A DNA stretch of 64,000 nt from an uncultured Prevotellaceae bacterium (GCA_902778255.1 CACYXD010000017.1:1-64000); one strand, 5' to 3'; numbered from the stretch's first letter, positions 26,663 to 35,492 are shown. Numbers and translations: made by a program. Notes: a model not told the origin generated them from the letters alone.

Positions 26663-26867
26663 ACAGATGACAGATGACAGTTACAAAACAAGGTACCCCC
26701 CTACTCCTATAATCTATCTTTATATATAATTATATGTATATATATAGATATTATTATATATATAAATTAATATAAATTAATATATATTAACAAAAAAATT
26801 GAAGCTAAGTTGAACTTTATCTGTATGGGGTAAGGGCATTGTTTTTCAACTGTCATCTGTCATCTGT
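26663..26867. repeat. Foldback element with 20-bp perfect terminal inverted repeats
   Basis: ACAGATGACAGATGACAGTT at 26663-26682 is mirrored exactly at 26848-26867. The complementarity continues imperfectly inward for about 20 more nt (ACAAAACAA with TTGTTTTT, TACCCC with GGGGTA). The centre (about 26700-26800) is almost pure A/T. No ORF is present. It looks like a MITE-like element or a long termination hairpin behind the flavoprotein gene; no clear target-site duplication is seen. Confidence 0.7.
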
Positions 26868-26871
26868 GTAA

Positions 26872-27005
26872 AATGATGAAACAGGCTGAAACACAATGCA
26901 AAACAGGCTGAAATGCAAGATGAAACAGCCTAAAACGCAATGGCTTTTAGGCTAAAACGCAACGCAAAACAGCCTGAAACGGAAGGCGAAAAGGCATGAA
27001 ACAGC
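26872..27005. repeat. Degenerate 22-nt tandem repeat, six units
   Basis: Six head-to-tail units of 22-23 nt share the core AACAGGCTGAAACGC with variants (for example AACAGCCTAAAACGC). Units begin near 26872, 26895, 26917, 26939, 26961 and 26983. There are no spacers, so this is not a CRISPR array. Not coding. It begins 4 nt after the foldback element; the two together fill the 440-nt gap between the flavoprotein gene and serA. Confidence 0.65.
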
Positions 27006-27028
27006 AAATACAGTATTTTAAAACATAA

Positions 27029-27059
27029 AGAGAGCAGGCCTGCGGAAGGTCTGCTCTCT
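27029..27059 (-). terminator. Probable terminator of the serC-serA transcript
   Basis: A 13-bp GC-rich stem (AGAGAGCAG core, arms 27029-27041 and 27047-27059) lies 31 nt past the serA stop. On the reverse strand it is followed by TTTATGTTTT, a moderate T tract. Confidence 0.6.
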
Positions 27060-27089
27060 TGGTGTATTTGCGATATCAGAAAGCTGATA

Positions 27090-28007
27090 TTACTTGTTCA
27101 CCTGGAACTTGGTGTCGCCATCCTTGAAGAAAGCGTTGATCTGCTTAGCAGCAGCGATACCAGCATTGATGTTGGCCTCGGCTGTCTGAGCACCCATCTT
27201 CTTAGGAGTTGAGAAGTAGCGACCTTCGAACTTAGCGAACTCGTCGTTAGCATCTGGCATGATGTCGGTAACAAACTTCAGGTCCTCACGCTCAGCCATC
27301 AGCTTAATCAGCTCAGGCTCATTAATAACCTCCTTACGAGCTGTGTTAACCAGCACGCCACCCTTCTTCATCTTGCCAACCAAAGCAGCGTTGATGCTCT
27401 GCTTGGTCTCAGGAGTAGCAGGGATGTGCAGAGAAACTACATCGCAGGTCTCGAACAGAGCGTCCTGATTAGCTACTGCATGTACACCAGCCTTCTCGAT
27501 AACCTCTGCAGGGCAGAATGCATCGTAAGCGTAAACGTCCATACCGAAGCCCTTGGCGATGCGAGCCACGTTGCGGCCTACATTACCGAAAGCCAGGATA
27601 CCCAGCTTCTTACCCAGCAACTCAGAGCCGCTCTTACCGTTGTAGAAGCCACGAACGGCCATCACGAGCAGACCGAATACCAACTCGGCTACAGCGTTTG
27701 AGTTCTGACCTGGGGTGTTCTCGGCTACTACGTTGTGAGCAGTAGCAGCAGCCAGATCAATGTTGTCGTAACCAGCACCGGCACGAACCACAATCTTCAA
27801 CTGCTTAGCAGCGTCCAAAACCTCAGCGTCAACCTTATCACTACGGATAATCAGCGCGTCAGCATCAGCAACGGCTGCCAGGAACTGAGCCTTTTCTGTA
27901 TATTTCTCGAGCAGTACCAGCTCATTGCCGGCTGCCTCAATTTCTGCCTTGATACCATTAACAGCAGCTGCTGCAAATGGCTTCTCTGTTGCAACTAACA
28001 CTTTCAT
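27090..28007 (-). CDS. serA: D-3-phosphoglycerate dehydrogenase, short form
   Basis: 305 residues; oxidises 3-phosphoglycerate in the first step of serine synthesis. The D-2-hydroxyacid dehydrogenase fold is clear: VVRAGAGYDNID, the nucleotide loop LAFGNVGRNVARI, LVNTARKEVINE. It has no C-terminal ACT domain, so it should not be controlled by serine as the E. coli enzyme is. The usual catalytic His in TPHIGA is replaced: the sequence reads STPKKMGAQTAEA (Lys269/Lys270). A lysine at this position is known from the Entamoeba histolytica enzyme. It lies 42 nt after serC and is probably co-transcribed with it. Confidence 0.9.
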   Translation of the reverse strand: MKVLVATEKPFAAAAVNGIKAEIEAAGNELVLLEKYTEKAQFLAAVADADALIIRSDKVDAEVLDAAKQLKIVVRAGAGYDNIDLAAATAHNVVAENTPGQNSNAVAELVFGLLVMAVRGFYNGKSGSELLGKKLGILAFGNVGRNVARIAKGFGMDVYAYDAFCPAEVIEKAGVHAVANQDALFETCDVVSLHIPATPETKQSINAALVGKMKKGGVLVNTARKEVINEPELIKLMAEREDLKFVTDIMPDANDEFAKFEGRYFSTPKKMGAQTAEANINAGIAAAKQINAFFKDGDTKFQVNK

Positions 28008-28049
28008 AAAGATTCAATCTTTAATGTTTAATGCTTAATCTTTAATGTA

Positions 28050-29117
28050 TTAATGATTTGCCTCGAATTCCTTCATGCAAGCCACCAGAGCGTTGCAGCC
28101 CTCGATGGTCTGAGCGTTGTAGCAAGATGCGCGGAAACCACCTACTGAACGGTGACCCTTAACACCTACCATACCCTTGCTGACAGCGAAGTCGAGGAAG
28201 TCCTTCTCCAGCTCCTTATACTCGTCGGCCATCACGAAGCAGATATTCATGAGTGAACGATCCTCTTCCTTGGCTGTGCCTACGAACATCTTGTTGCGGT
28301 CGATCTCGCCATAGACGATCTCTGCACGCTGCTTAGCCAGCTTGTCCATTGCCTCAAGACCACCCTGGCGTTTGATCCAGCGCAGATTCTCGAGTGCGCA
28401 GTAAATGGGCACCACAGGAGGTGTGTTGAACATTGAGCCCTTATCGACGTGTGTACGGTAGTCGAGCATGGTGGGAATCTCGCGGGGAGCCTTGCCCAGC
28501 TTCTCGTCCTTCAGAATGACGATGGTCACACCTGCCATTGACAGGTTCTTCTGAGCACCGGCATAGATAGCATCGTATTTAGCCACGTCAACAGGACGGC
28601 TCATAAAGTCTGACGACATATCGGCAATCAGAGGCACATTGACGTCGAGGTCCTTGCGGATCTCAGTACCATAGATGGTATTGTTGGTCGTGATGTGCAG
28701 ATAGTCTGCATCAGCGGGAACAGTCCAATCTTTAGGAATGAAGGTATAGTTGGCATCAGCTGAAGAAGCCACCTCTACTACCTCACCAAACAGCTTTGCT
28801 TCCTTCATAGCCTTCTTAGCCCAAACACCGGTGTTCAGGTAAGCTGCCTTCTTAATCAGGAAGTTATAAGGAATCATACAGAACTCCAGACTGGCACCAC
28901 CACCAAGGAAGATAACTGAGTAACCTTCAGGAATCTGCAACAATTCTTTTACCAGGGCTACAGCCTCGTCAACAACGGGCTGGAAGTCCTTTGCACGGTG
29001 GCTGATCTCCATCAGAGAAAGACCAGAACCGTTGAAATCAAGACACTGTTTGGCGGTAGCCTCAATGACCTCGCGGGGAAGCATTGAAGGACCTGCATTA
29101 AAGTTGTACTTCTTCAT
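28050..29117 (-). CDS. serC: Phosphoserine aminotransferase
   Basis: 355 residues; a PLP enzyme that converts 3-phosphohydroxypyruvate and glutamate to phosphoserine (and acts in pyridoxine synthesis in some bacteria). The N-terminus [24 protein letters not shown], the PLP-lysine region [20 protein letters not shown] and the C-terminal [17 protein letters not shown] are diagnostic. Length is typical. First gene of serC-serA, consecutive steps of serine synthesis. Confidence 0.96.
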   Translation of the reverse strand: MKKYNFNAGPSMLPREVIEATAKQCLDFNGSGLSLMEISHRAKDFQPVVDEAVALVKELLQIPEGYSVIFLGGGASLEFCMIPYNFLIKKAAYLNTGVWAKKAMKEAKLFGEVVEVASSADANYTFIPKDWTVPADADYLHITTNNTIYGTEIRKDLDVNVPLIADMSSDFMSRPVDVAKYDAIYAGAQKNLSMAGVTIVILKDEKLGKAPREIPTMLDYRTHVDKGSMFNTPPVVPIYCALENLRWIKRQGGLEAMDKLAKQRAEIVYGEIDRNKMFVGTAKEEDRSLMNICFVMADEYKELEKDFLDFAVSKGMVGVKGHRSVGGFRASCYNAQTIEGCNALVACMKEFEANH

Positions 29118-29259
29118 AATTTTTTAATAGGGTTTATAAATGGTTTCTAAATTTGGGTGCGAAATTACACTTTTTATTTTAAATGGGCAAATATTTTGGC
29201 AAAAATTAATGCAAAAAGGTGTATTTCGTGACATTTTGCAAACTAAACGTGGCAAAAAT

Positions 29260-30597
29260 CTATCTCACCAGTTCTACTACTGTACGAATCCCCTTGATTT
29301 TCTCGCCTTGTGTCAATCGGATGACCTGTTGCGCTTTCTCTCGACTGACGGCTGCATAGGCATAGCGGTCGTTGACATCGATACGGCCAATCTCAGAAGG
29401 CACCAGTCCGCCCTTCTTACAAAGGAAGCCCACGATATCGCCTTTCGAAATCTTGTCTTTCTTTCCTTTACCTATATATAATGTGGACATGCGGGGAAGA
29501 CTCACCCCTACCCCTTCTCTGTGTAGGGCAGGGAGTGAATACTCTTTGATTTCCCCTTCAACAAACTCGGGGACATGCTCTTCAGGACCAACTAAGAAGA
29601 AGGTCTTGCCCATCTGATCCCAGCGGGCTGTGCGACCTACGCGGTGAATTAACGCATCCTCGGAAGAGGGCAAATGGTAATGGATGATATTCTCGATTTG
29701 AGGGATGTCGAGACCACGCGAGGCTAAATCCGTAGAGACAAGGACGGTGGCCGACCCATTGGAAAACTTATACAGGGCATCCTCGCGCTGACGCTGTTCC
29801 AAGCCGCCATGAAAGGCGCTGGTCACGAAGCCCTGTTGGCACAGGAACTCATCGGTACGCTCCACAGAGTCACGATAGTTGAGGAAGACGATGCTCTGCG
29901 TATTGCCAAGCGAGACGAGGAGCCGAGCCAGGGTTCCGAGTTTATCCTTCTCGGGACTATCGACACGATACACCTCTACCCTATCGTTCAGCGGCTCTTC
30001 CTCCACTAGATAGTCCAGCCGGTCGGTACGCTTCATCTCTACAAACTGCGGAATCTGCTCGGCATCCGTAGCCGAAAGCAGAATACGGCGCTGCAGATTA
30101 GTGAGTTTTCCCACCAGACGCGACATCTCGTTCTGGAAACCCATCTCCAGGCATTTGTCAAACTCGTCTATCACTATATATTTAATATGGTGGAAATCGA
30201 TGTTACCCTTTTCAAGATGATCGTTCAGTCGGCCTGGTGTGCCAAAGACCACCTGGGGGCGATTTTGCTTGAGCACACGATGCTCGTCCATGGCCGCACG
30301 GCCGCCGTAGCAGGCCTGAGAACGCACTCCTGAGCCCATACTCTTAAGAACAGCATCCGACTGCATAGCCAGTTCACGTCCAGGCACAATGACCAGCGCT
30401 TGCACCTCATCGCTCTCTGAATCAATCAGTTGGACGAGGGGAAGCAGATAGGCCAGCGTCTTACCCGTTCCCGTAGGCGAGAGGATGACCACATCGTTGC
30501 GTCCACGCAGAATACACGCTTGCGACTCCTGCTGCATCGCATTCAAAGAAGCGATGTTCAGCTTTTCCAATACCTTGGTAATTTGTACGTCTTTCAT
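29260..30597 (-). CDS. DEAD-box RNA helicase with DbpA-type RNA-binding domain
   Basis: 445 residues. The helicase core has SPTGTGKTLAYLLPL (Walker A), TPGRLNDHL, motif II IDEFDKCLE, SATDAEQIP (motif III), STDLASRGLDIPQ and HRVGRTARWDQ. Motif II is DEFD instead of DEAD. The C-terminal 75 residues (DIVGFLCKKGGLVPSEIGRI) match the RNA-binding domain of DbpA, which guides 23S rRNA during large-subunit assembly, so a ribosome-assembly role is likely. Single gene with its own promoter. Confidence 0.88.
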   Translation of the reverse strand: MKDVQITKVLEKLNIASLNAMQQESQACILRGRNDVVILSPTGTGKTLAYLLPLVQLIDSESDEVQALVIVPGRELAMQSDAVLKSMGSGVRSQACYGGRAAMDEHRVLKQNRPQVVFGTPGRLNDHLEKGNIDFHHIKYIVIDEFDKCLEMGFQNEMSRLVGKLTNLQRRILLSATDAEQIPQFVEMKRTDRLDYLVEEEPLNDRVEVYRVDSPEKDKLGTLARLLVSLGNTQSIVFLNYRDSVERTDEFLCQQGFVTSAFHGGLEQRQREDALYKFSNGSATVLVSTDLASRGLDIPQIENIIHYHLPSSEDALIHRVGRTARWDQMGKTFFLVGPEEHVPEFVEGEIKEYSLPALHREGVGVSLPRMSTLYIGKGKKDKISKGDIVGFLCKKGGLVPSEIGRIDVNDRYAYAAVSREKAQQVIRLTQGEKIKGIRTVVELVR

Positions 30598-30605
30598 ATC
30601 GGTTG

Positions 30606-30613
30606 CAAAGATA
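30606..30613 (-). promoter_or_regulatory. Predicted -7 box of the DbpA-like helicase gene
   Basis: Reverse strand reads TATCTTTG followed by CAACC, only 8 nt before the ATG, so the leader would be very short. Confidence 0.55.
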
Positions 30614-30654
30614 CGAAAAATCTTGAAATATTTTGTCTATCGGAAAAAATAATG

Positions 30655-30662
30655 TAATTTTG
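30655..30662 (+). promoter_or_regulatory. Predicted -7 box of the esterase-rhamnosidase operon
   Basis: TAATTTTG followed by CATCG matches TAnnTTTG, with a start near 30668 and a leader of about 30 nt. Confidence 0.55.
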
Positions 30663-30698
30663 CATCGTCAAAAAACAAATTAAAAACAAAAACTACTT

Positions 30699-31931
30699 AT
30701 GCTCAAACAAACTATTCTGGCCATGATGGCCCTGATGCCTGTAGCTGCTGTAGCCCAGACATTTGACTTCGACATGACAAAACAGCAGCCTGTGTATAGC
30801 GACGCACAAGGCTATGGCTACGACGTACTACCCGCTCCCGACAAGAAAAAGCCCACAGAACCCTTCTATTTCAGCGTGAAGGTACCCGATGGCAACTATC
30901 TGGTAAAGGTGGTGCTGGGCGGCAAGAAAAATTCTAACACCACGGTACGTGCCGAGGGCCGACGACTGCTGATGGACAACATCACTACGAAGAAAGCCAA
31001 GGACACGCAAGAAGTGACCTTCGTGGTCAACAAGCGCTCGCCACAGATTGACGAGAAGACACGCGTGAAAATCAAGGATCGCGAAAAGTCATATTTGGCA
31101 TGGGACGACCGTCTGACCCTGGAGTTCAACGGCGATATGCCTGCGGTGAAGAGCATTCACATAGAGAAGGCCGATGTGCCCACCATCTATCTCTGCGGCA
31201 ACTCTACCGTAGTAGATCAGAACAACGAGCCCTGGGCTTCGTGGGGACAGATGATCACCCGCTGGTTCGGACCAGAGGTGGCCATCAGCAACCACGCAGA
31301 GAGCGGACTAACGGCTCGCACGTTTATCGGTTCTTTCCGTCTGGACAAGATACTGACCACGCTGAAGAAGGGCGACTACGTCTTCGTGGAGTTCGGACAT
31401 AACGATGAGAAGGAAAAACGTCCTGGCGACGGAGCCTGGTATCACTACCAGTACCAGCTGAAGATATTCGTCGATCAGGTGCGCGCGAAAGGCGCAGAGA
31501 TCGTGTTCTGTACACCCACGCAGCGCCGCGCCTTCAACGACGACAAGAAGACATTGCGGAACACCCACGGCGACTTCCCCGCAGCCATGAAGATGGTGGC
31601 AGAGAAGGAAAACGTGCCCCTGATAGACCTCAACGCTTCGACAAAGGTATTCTTTGAGGCATTGGGATATGAGGATTCCAAGCGCGCATTGGTGCATTAT
31701 CCTGCAGAGATGTACGGACGCAAACTGGAGGACAACACCCATTTCAATCCATTCGGTGCCTACGAGGTGGCCAAGTGTGTAGTGATGGGAATGAAGCAGT
31801 TGAACCTGCCTATAGTAAAATATCTGCGTCCAGACTGGCAGGACTTCGACCCTGCACAGCCCGATGACTGGAAGACATTCAAATGGGCACCTTCACGTAT
31901 AGTAGAAAACCAAAAGCCCGACGGCAACTAA
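30699..31931 (+). CDS. SGNH-family rhamnogalacturonan acetylesterase-like protein
   Basis: 410 residues. Residues 1-20 are a signal peptide (cleavage after VAQ). Residues about 21-158 form a beta-rich domain, perhaps carbohydrate binding. Residues 160-400 are an SGNH hydrolase with all four blocks: Ser169 in CGNSTVVDQ, Gly203 in HAESGLTAR, Asn235 in EFGHNDEKEK and Asp345/His348 in EDNTHFNPFGA. The block sequences fit CE12-type rhamnogalacturonan acetylesterases, which remove acetyl groups from pectin. Probably periplasmic. It is followed after 9 nt by a GH106 gene acting on the same polymer. Confidence 0.88.
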   Translation: MLKQTILAMMALMPVAAVAQTFDFDMTKQQPVYSDAQGYGYDVLPAPDKKKPTEPFYFSVKVPDGNYLVKVVLGGKKNSNTTVRAEGRRLLMDNITTKKAKDTQEVTFVVNKRSPQIDEKTRVKIKDREKSYLAWDDRLTLEFNGDMPAVKSIHIEKADVPTIYLCGNSTVVDQNNEPWASWGQMITRWFGPEVAISNHAESGLTARTFIGSFRLDKILTTLKKGDYVFVEFGHNDEKEKRPGDGAWYHYQYQLKIFVDQVRAKGAEIVFCTPTQRRAFNDDKKTLRNTHGDFPAAMKMVAEKENVPLIDLNASTKVFFEALGYEDSKRALVHYPAEMYGRKLEDNTHFNPFGAYEVAKCVVMGMKQLNLPIVKYLRPDWQDFDPAQPDDWKTFKWAPSRIVENQKPDGN

Positions 31932-31940
31932 GAAGTATAT

Positions 31941-34499
31941 ATGAAAAGGATTCTTTCATCCTTAGCAATGGCCGCATTTGCGCTGACCATCAACGCGCAG
32001 TCGTGGCCTACCGTCACACCAGAAGCCAAGCCTGGCACACGCTGGTGGTGGCTGGGATCTGCCGTCGATAAAGAGAACCTGCAATGGAACCTCTCAGAAT
32101 ACGCTAAGCATGGCATCGGAGCCATAGAAATCACCCCGCTCTATGGCGTTCAGGGCAATCAGCAAAACAATATCCCTTATCTCACGGACAAATGGATGGA
32201 TATGCTGCGCTATACAATGAGCCAGGCAGAGCGCAACGGCATAGAGGTGGATATGGCTACAGGCACGGGCTGGCCTTTCGGAGGACCTTGGGTACCCTTA
32301 AAGGAATCGGCCTGCAGAGTTGTATTTGTAGAAAAAGAAATCAGCGGAACAGGCGATATCGACTTGTCGCCTTCAGAGAAGGATGCTAAAAACTCATTCC
32401 TTGAAAAGGTGATGCTTTACGAAGATGGGCAGCCTAAAGACGTAACCTCCAAGGTTAATGGCCACATCCTGTCTTATCATACGCAACAACCAGCCAAGCT
32501 CATTGCCGTATATATCAAGTATGGCGTGATGAAGGTGAAGCGAGCCGCTCCTGGTGGTGAAGGCTTGGTGATTGACCACTTCGACAAGACTGCGGTAGCC
32601 AATTATCTGAAACATATCGAACAGGCCTTCGAGCGCACCAAGACTCCCTACCCTCACACCTTCTTCAACGACTCTTACGAGGTGGAGGCTGCCACATGGA
32701 CTCCTACGCTATTCAAAGAGTTTGAAAAGCGTCGCGGCTATAAGCTGGAAGATCATCTGCCAGAACTGATTGCCTACGAGCCTAAAGTGCTGAGCGATTA
32801 TCGTGAGACGCTGGGCGACCTGCTGTTTGAGAATTTCACAAATCAATGGACGGCATGGGCACACACTCACGGAGCCATCACTCGAAATCAGGCTCACGGT
32901 TCGCCAGCTAACCTCATCGACTGCTATGCGGCTGTAGATATACCTGAGATAGAGGGTTTCGGACTGAGCGAGTTTGGTATCAAGGGATTGCGTCAAGACC
33001 CTGGTAAAACTCGTAAAAACGACTCCGATTTTTCGATGTTGAAATACGCGCCTTCGGCTGCCCATATCTGTGGCAAGCCCTATACCTCGAGCGAGACATT
33101 CACTTGGCTGACAGAGCATTTCCGCACGTCATTGTCGCAGCTGAAGCCAGATATCGACCTGATGTTCTGTGCTGGTGTGAACCACATGTTCTTCCACGGC
33201 ACTTGCTATTCGCCCAAGAACGATGAGTGGCCAGGATGGAAGTTCTATGCCTCTATCGACATGAGTCCTACGAACAGTATCTGGCGCGACGCACCCTATT
33301 TCATGGACTACGTCACACGCTGTCAGAGTTTCCTGCAGATGGGACAGCCCGACAACGACTTCTTGGTTTATCTGCCCGTACACGATATGTGGAAGAAGAA
33401 TACCGGGAAACTGCTGATGCAGTTCTCCATCCACGCAATGGGCAAACTGGCTCCAGAGTTCATACAGAGTATTCTGGCCATTGGCCGTGCCGGCTACGAC
33501 TGCGACTACATCAGCGACCGACTGCTGGAAAAGGTGAAGCTGAGCAATGGGCGCCTTGTCACGCAGGGTGGAACTAGCTATAAGGCTGTCATCATCCCAA
33601 CGGGAACGACCATTACACCAGAACTTAAACAACAACTGGATCGCCTCGCACCATACGTGATCTACGGTGAGGACACTCAGAAGATGGCGCAATTTGCAAA
33701 GGCAGAGCAGATGAAGACAGGCGCTCACCTCAAAGCTATCCGACGCAAGAATACCAACGGATACCACTATTTCATTGCCAACCTGACACCCAATGATGTC
33801 AAGCAGCGCATCAAGTTGGCCGTAACTTGTAAGAGCGCCGTATGGTATAATCCGCTAAACGGCGAAACACAGGCTGCCACCATCAATGCGGATGGTATTG
33901 ACATCTGCCTGCGTAGTGGTGAGTCATTGATTCTTCAGACTTACGACAACGATATGCAAGTGGCTGTCAATAAGCCTGTTGGCAAACAACCGAAAGCCAC
34001 ATATCCGCTCAACGGGAAATGGCAACTCTCGTTCACCGAAGAGGCTCCACGCATAGAGAAAAGCTATGAGCTGGAGAAACTTCAGACGTGGGAGACACTT
34101 GATGCTCAGACTGCCGTCACTATGGGTACGGGCGTCTATACCACCCACCTCACCCTCAAGAAGAGTGATCTGGCCGACGCCCAAGGGTGGCTGATAGACC
34201 TGGGCGACGTACGTGAGTCGGCACGCGTCTATATCAACGGCAACCTGGTAGGATGTGCCTGGGCGGTTCCCTTCGAACTGGACTTGAAGAAAACACTCCG
34301 GGCTGGCGACAACGAGATTCGCATTGAGGTAACCAACCTGCCTGCCAACCGTATCAGCGATCTCGACCGTAAGGGCGTGAAATGGCGCAAGATGGAGGAA
34401 ATCAACGTTGTCGATATCAATTACAAGAAAACATTATATGACCAGTGGCAGCCAATGCCAAGTGGCCTTAACTCTAAAGTTTCTATTATAAAATACTAA
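31941..34499 (+). CDS. GH106-like alpha-L-rhamnosidase
   Basis: 852 residues. A signal peptide (about 1-19, cleavage after INAQ) leads into the GH106 start PGTRWWWLGSAVDKENLQWN, followed by GIGAIEITPLYGVQG, GIEVDMATGTGWPFGGPWV and FFNDSYEVEA. The C-terminal part (about 700-850) is a galactose-binding-like beta domain (LIDLGDVRESARVYINGNLVG). It cleaves terminal alpha-L-rhamnose, probably from rhamnogalacturonan. It is shorter than many GH106 proteins (often over 1000 residues), but no break in the frame is visible. No SusC/SusD pair is nearby. Confidence 0.88.
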   Translation: MKRILSSLAMAAFALTINAQSWPTVTPEAKPGTRWWWLGSAVDKENLQWNLSEYAKHGIGAIEITPLYGVQGNQQNNIPYLTDKWMDMLRYTMSQAERNGIEVDMATGTGWPFGGPWVPLKESACRVVFVEKEISGTGDIDLSPSEKDAKNSFLEKVMLYEDGQPKDVTSKVNGHILSYHTQQPAKLIAVYIKYGVMKVKRAAPGGEGLVIDHFDKTAVANYLKHIEQAFERTKTPYPHTFFNDSYEVEAATWTPTLFKEFEKRRGYKLEDHLPELIAYEPKVLSDYRETLGDLLFENFTNQWTAWAHTHGAITRNQAHGSPANLIDCYAAVDIPEIEGFGLSEFGIKGLRQDPGKTRKNDSDFSMLKYAPSAAHICGKPYTSSETFTWLTEHFRTSLSQLKPDIDLMFCAGVNHMFFHGTCYSPKNDEWPGWKFYASIDMSPTNSIWRDAPYFMDYVTRCQSFLQMGQPDNDFLVYLPVHDMWKKNTGKLLMQFSIHAMGKLAPEFIQSILAIGRAGYDCDYISDRLLEKVKLSNGRLVTQGGTSYKAVIIPTGTTITPELKQQLDRLAPYVIYGEDTQKMAQFAKAEQMKTGAHLKAIRRKNTNGYHYFIANLTPNDVKQRIKLAVTCKSAVWYNPLNGETQAATINADGIDICLRSGESLILQTYDNDMQVAVNKPVGKQPKATYPLNGKWQLSFTEEAPRIEKSYELEKLQTWETLDAQTAVTMGTGVYTTHLTLKKSDLADAQGWLIDLGDVRESARVYINGNLVGCAWAVPFELDLKKTLRAGDNEIRIEVTNLPANRISDLDRKGVKWRKMEEINVVDINYKKTLYDQWQPMPSGLNSKVSIIKY

Positions 34500-34505
34500 T
34501 TAAAA

Positions 34506-34706
34506 ATGTCAGTAGAAGAAAAATCACAACACACACATCATCACCACCATCATCACCATCACCATAAGGATGAGGCCTCGCGCTTCAAGCACGATGCTTT
34601 ACTGTCAATGCAGCTCAGAAAGCAATTTACAAAATGGCTTTTCCGTTCGCTCTGGGCTATTGCAATAGTACTGATGATTGCTGTGATTGTGGTTTACACG
34701 CTTTAA
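34506..34706 (+). CDS. Small His-rich single-pass membrane protein
   Basis: 66 residues. Residues 11-20 are ten consecutive histidines, written with mixed CAT and CAC codons, so this is not a simple nucleotide repeat. A basic segment (LRKQFTKWLFRSLW) precedes one membrane helix at the C-terminus (about 46-65, WAIAIVLMIAVIVVYTL). It is probably inserted with its His-rich head in the cytoplasm. The gene starts 6 nt after the GH106 stop and ends 1 nt before the convergent trmN6 gene. Metal binding is likely from composition only; function is unknown. Confidence 0.75.
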   Translation: MSVEEKSQHTHHHHHHHHHHKDEASRFKHDALLSMQLRKQFTKWLFRSLWAIAIVLMIAVIVVYTL

Positions 34707-34707
34707 G

Positions 34708-35403
34708 CTAACGGATGTAGAAATCGTCTGTCAGTTGGCGGTACCACTCAGAACGTTGACCAGGGGCATCCTCTAATATGCCTGCTCCTGTGTCAACGTT
34801 TTCTTTTGGATGTAACGCAAACGACAGCAGAAAGCGCTTGGGTGCCTTTCGAGGAGTGGTCTTTACAGACCAGTCGCTCGTCAGGAAGAAACCTGTCAAT
34901 GCGGCTTCTTCCAAAACTCTGTTCTTGAAATTGAAAGGCACAATGAGTGAAAACACGCCATCATCGCTGAGCAACGATTTCACAGCCTGAAAAAGACTTG
35001 CAAAGGTCAAGTCAACCGTATGACGGGCTTTGGTGCGCTGAGAATCAGGACACAGCAGCGAATCCTCAAAGAAAGGCGGATTAGACACAATACAGTCAAA
35101 CTGACCAGCATACTGACGGATGTCGGCCTCTACAATTGTAATCCTTTCAGCAAAAGGCGACAGAGCAACATTTTCACGCGCCTGCAAAGCTGTGTCGTGA
35201 TCAATATCAACACCCGTCACTTCAGCTTCAGGGAACCGCTGGGCCATCATCAAGGCTATCAAACCTGTACCCGTGCCAATGTCCAGGATACATTTTCCGC
35301 CTGGCGACCAAGCTCCAAGCAAGGTACCGTCTGTACCCACTTTCATGGCACATCGCTCCTGGCTGACGGAAAATTGTTTGAACTGAAAACTGCTGTTTGA
35401 CAT
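34708..35403 (-). CDS. tRNA1(Val) (adenine(37)-N6)-methyltransferase-like protein
   Basis: 231 residues; an S-adenosylmethionine-dependent methyltransferase. SAM motif I is ILDIGTGTGLIALMMAQRF, with the acidic residue in VTGVDID, and the N6-adenine catalytic motif is SNPPFF (residues about 108-113). The N-terminus FQFKQFSVSQERCAMKVGTDG and FEDSLLCPDSQRTKARHT are as in TrmN6/YfiC. It would modify A37 of tRNA-Val. It has its own promoter and is divergent from lon. Confidence 0.9.
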   Translation of the reverse strand: MSNSSFQFKQFSVSQERCAMKVGTDGTLLGAWSPGGKCILDIGTGTGLIALMMAQRFPEAEVTGVDIDHDTALQARENVALSPFAERITIVEADIRQYAGQFDCIVSNPPFFEDSLLCPDSQRTKARHTVDLTFASLFQAVKSLLSDDGVFSLIVPFNFKNRVLEEAALTGFFLTSDWSVKTTPRKAPKRFLLSFALHPKENVDTGAGILEDAPGQRSEWYRQLTDDFYIR

Positions 35404-35413
35404 AATCTGAGGG

Positions 35414-35421
35414 CAAAGTTA
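35414..35421 (-). promoter_or_regulatory. Predicted -7 box of the trmN6-like gene
   Basis: Reverse strand reads TAACTTTG followed by CCCTC, 10 nt before the ATG, which implies a very short leader. Confidence 0.6.
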
Positions 35422-35484
35422 CACATTATTTCTTGATTTAAATAAAGAAAATATAAATTCCTTTGCAGTTAGCGCCATTTTTAG

Positions 35485-35492
35485 TAACTTTG
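35485..35492 (+). promoter_or_regulatory. Predicted -7 box of the lon promoter
   Basis: TAACTTTG followed by CACCC, with a start near 35498. This is only about 5 nt before the ATG at 35503 and favours the ATG at 35521. Confidence 0.6.

Noticed and set aside
26872-27005. CRISPR array
   Set aside because: The 22-nt units are directly adjacent with no spacers, are degenerate, and no cas gene is present.
31308-31742. 144-codon reverse reading frame inside the esterase gene
   Set aside because: Cys/His/Leu-rich shadow of a gene whose catalytic motifs are all conserved on the forward strand.
33129-33767. 212-codon reverse reading frame inside the GH106 gene
   Set aside because: Antisense shadow; no signal, motif or promoter supports it.
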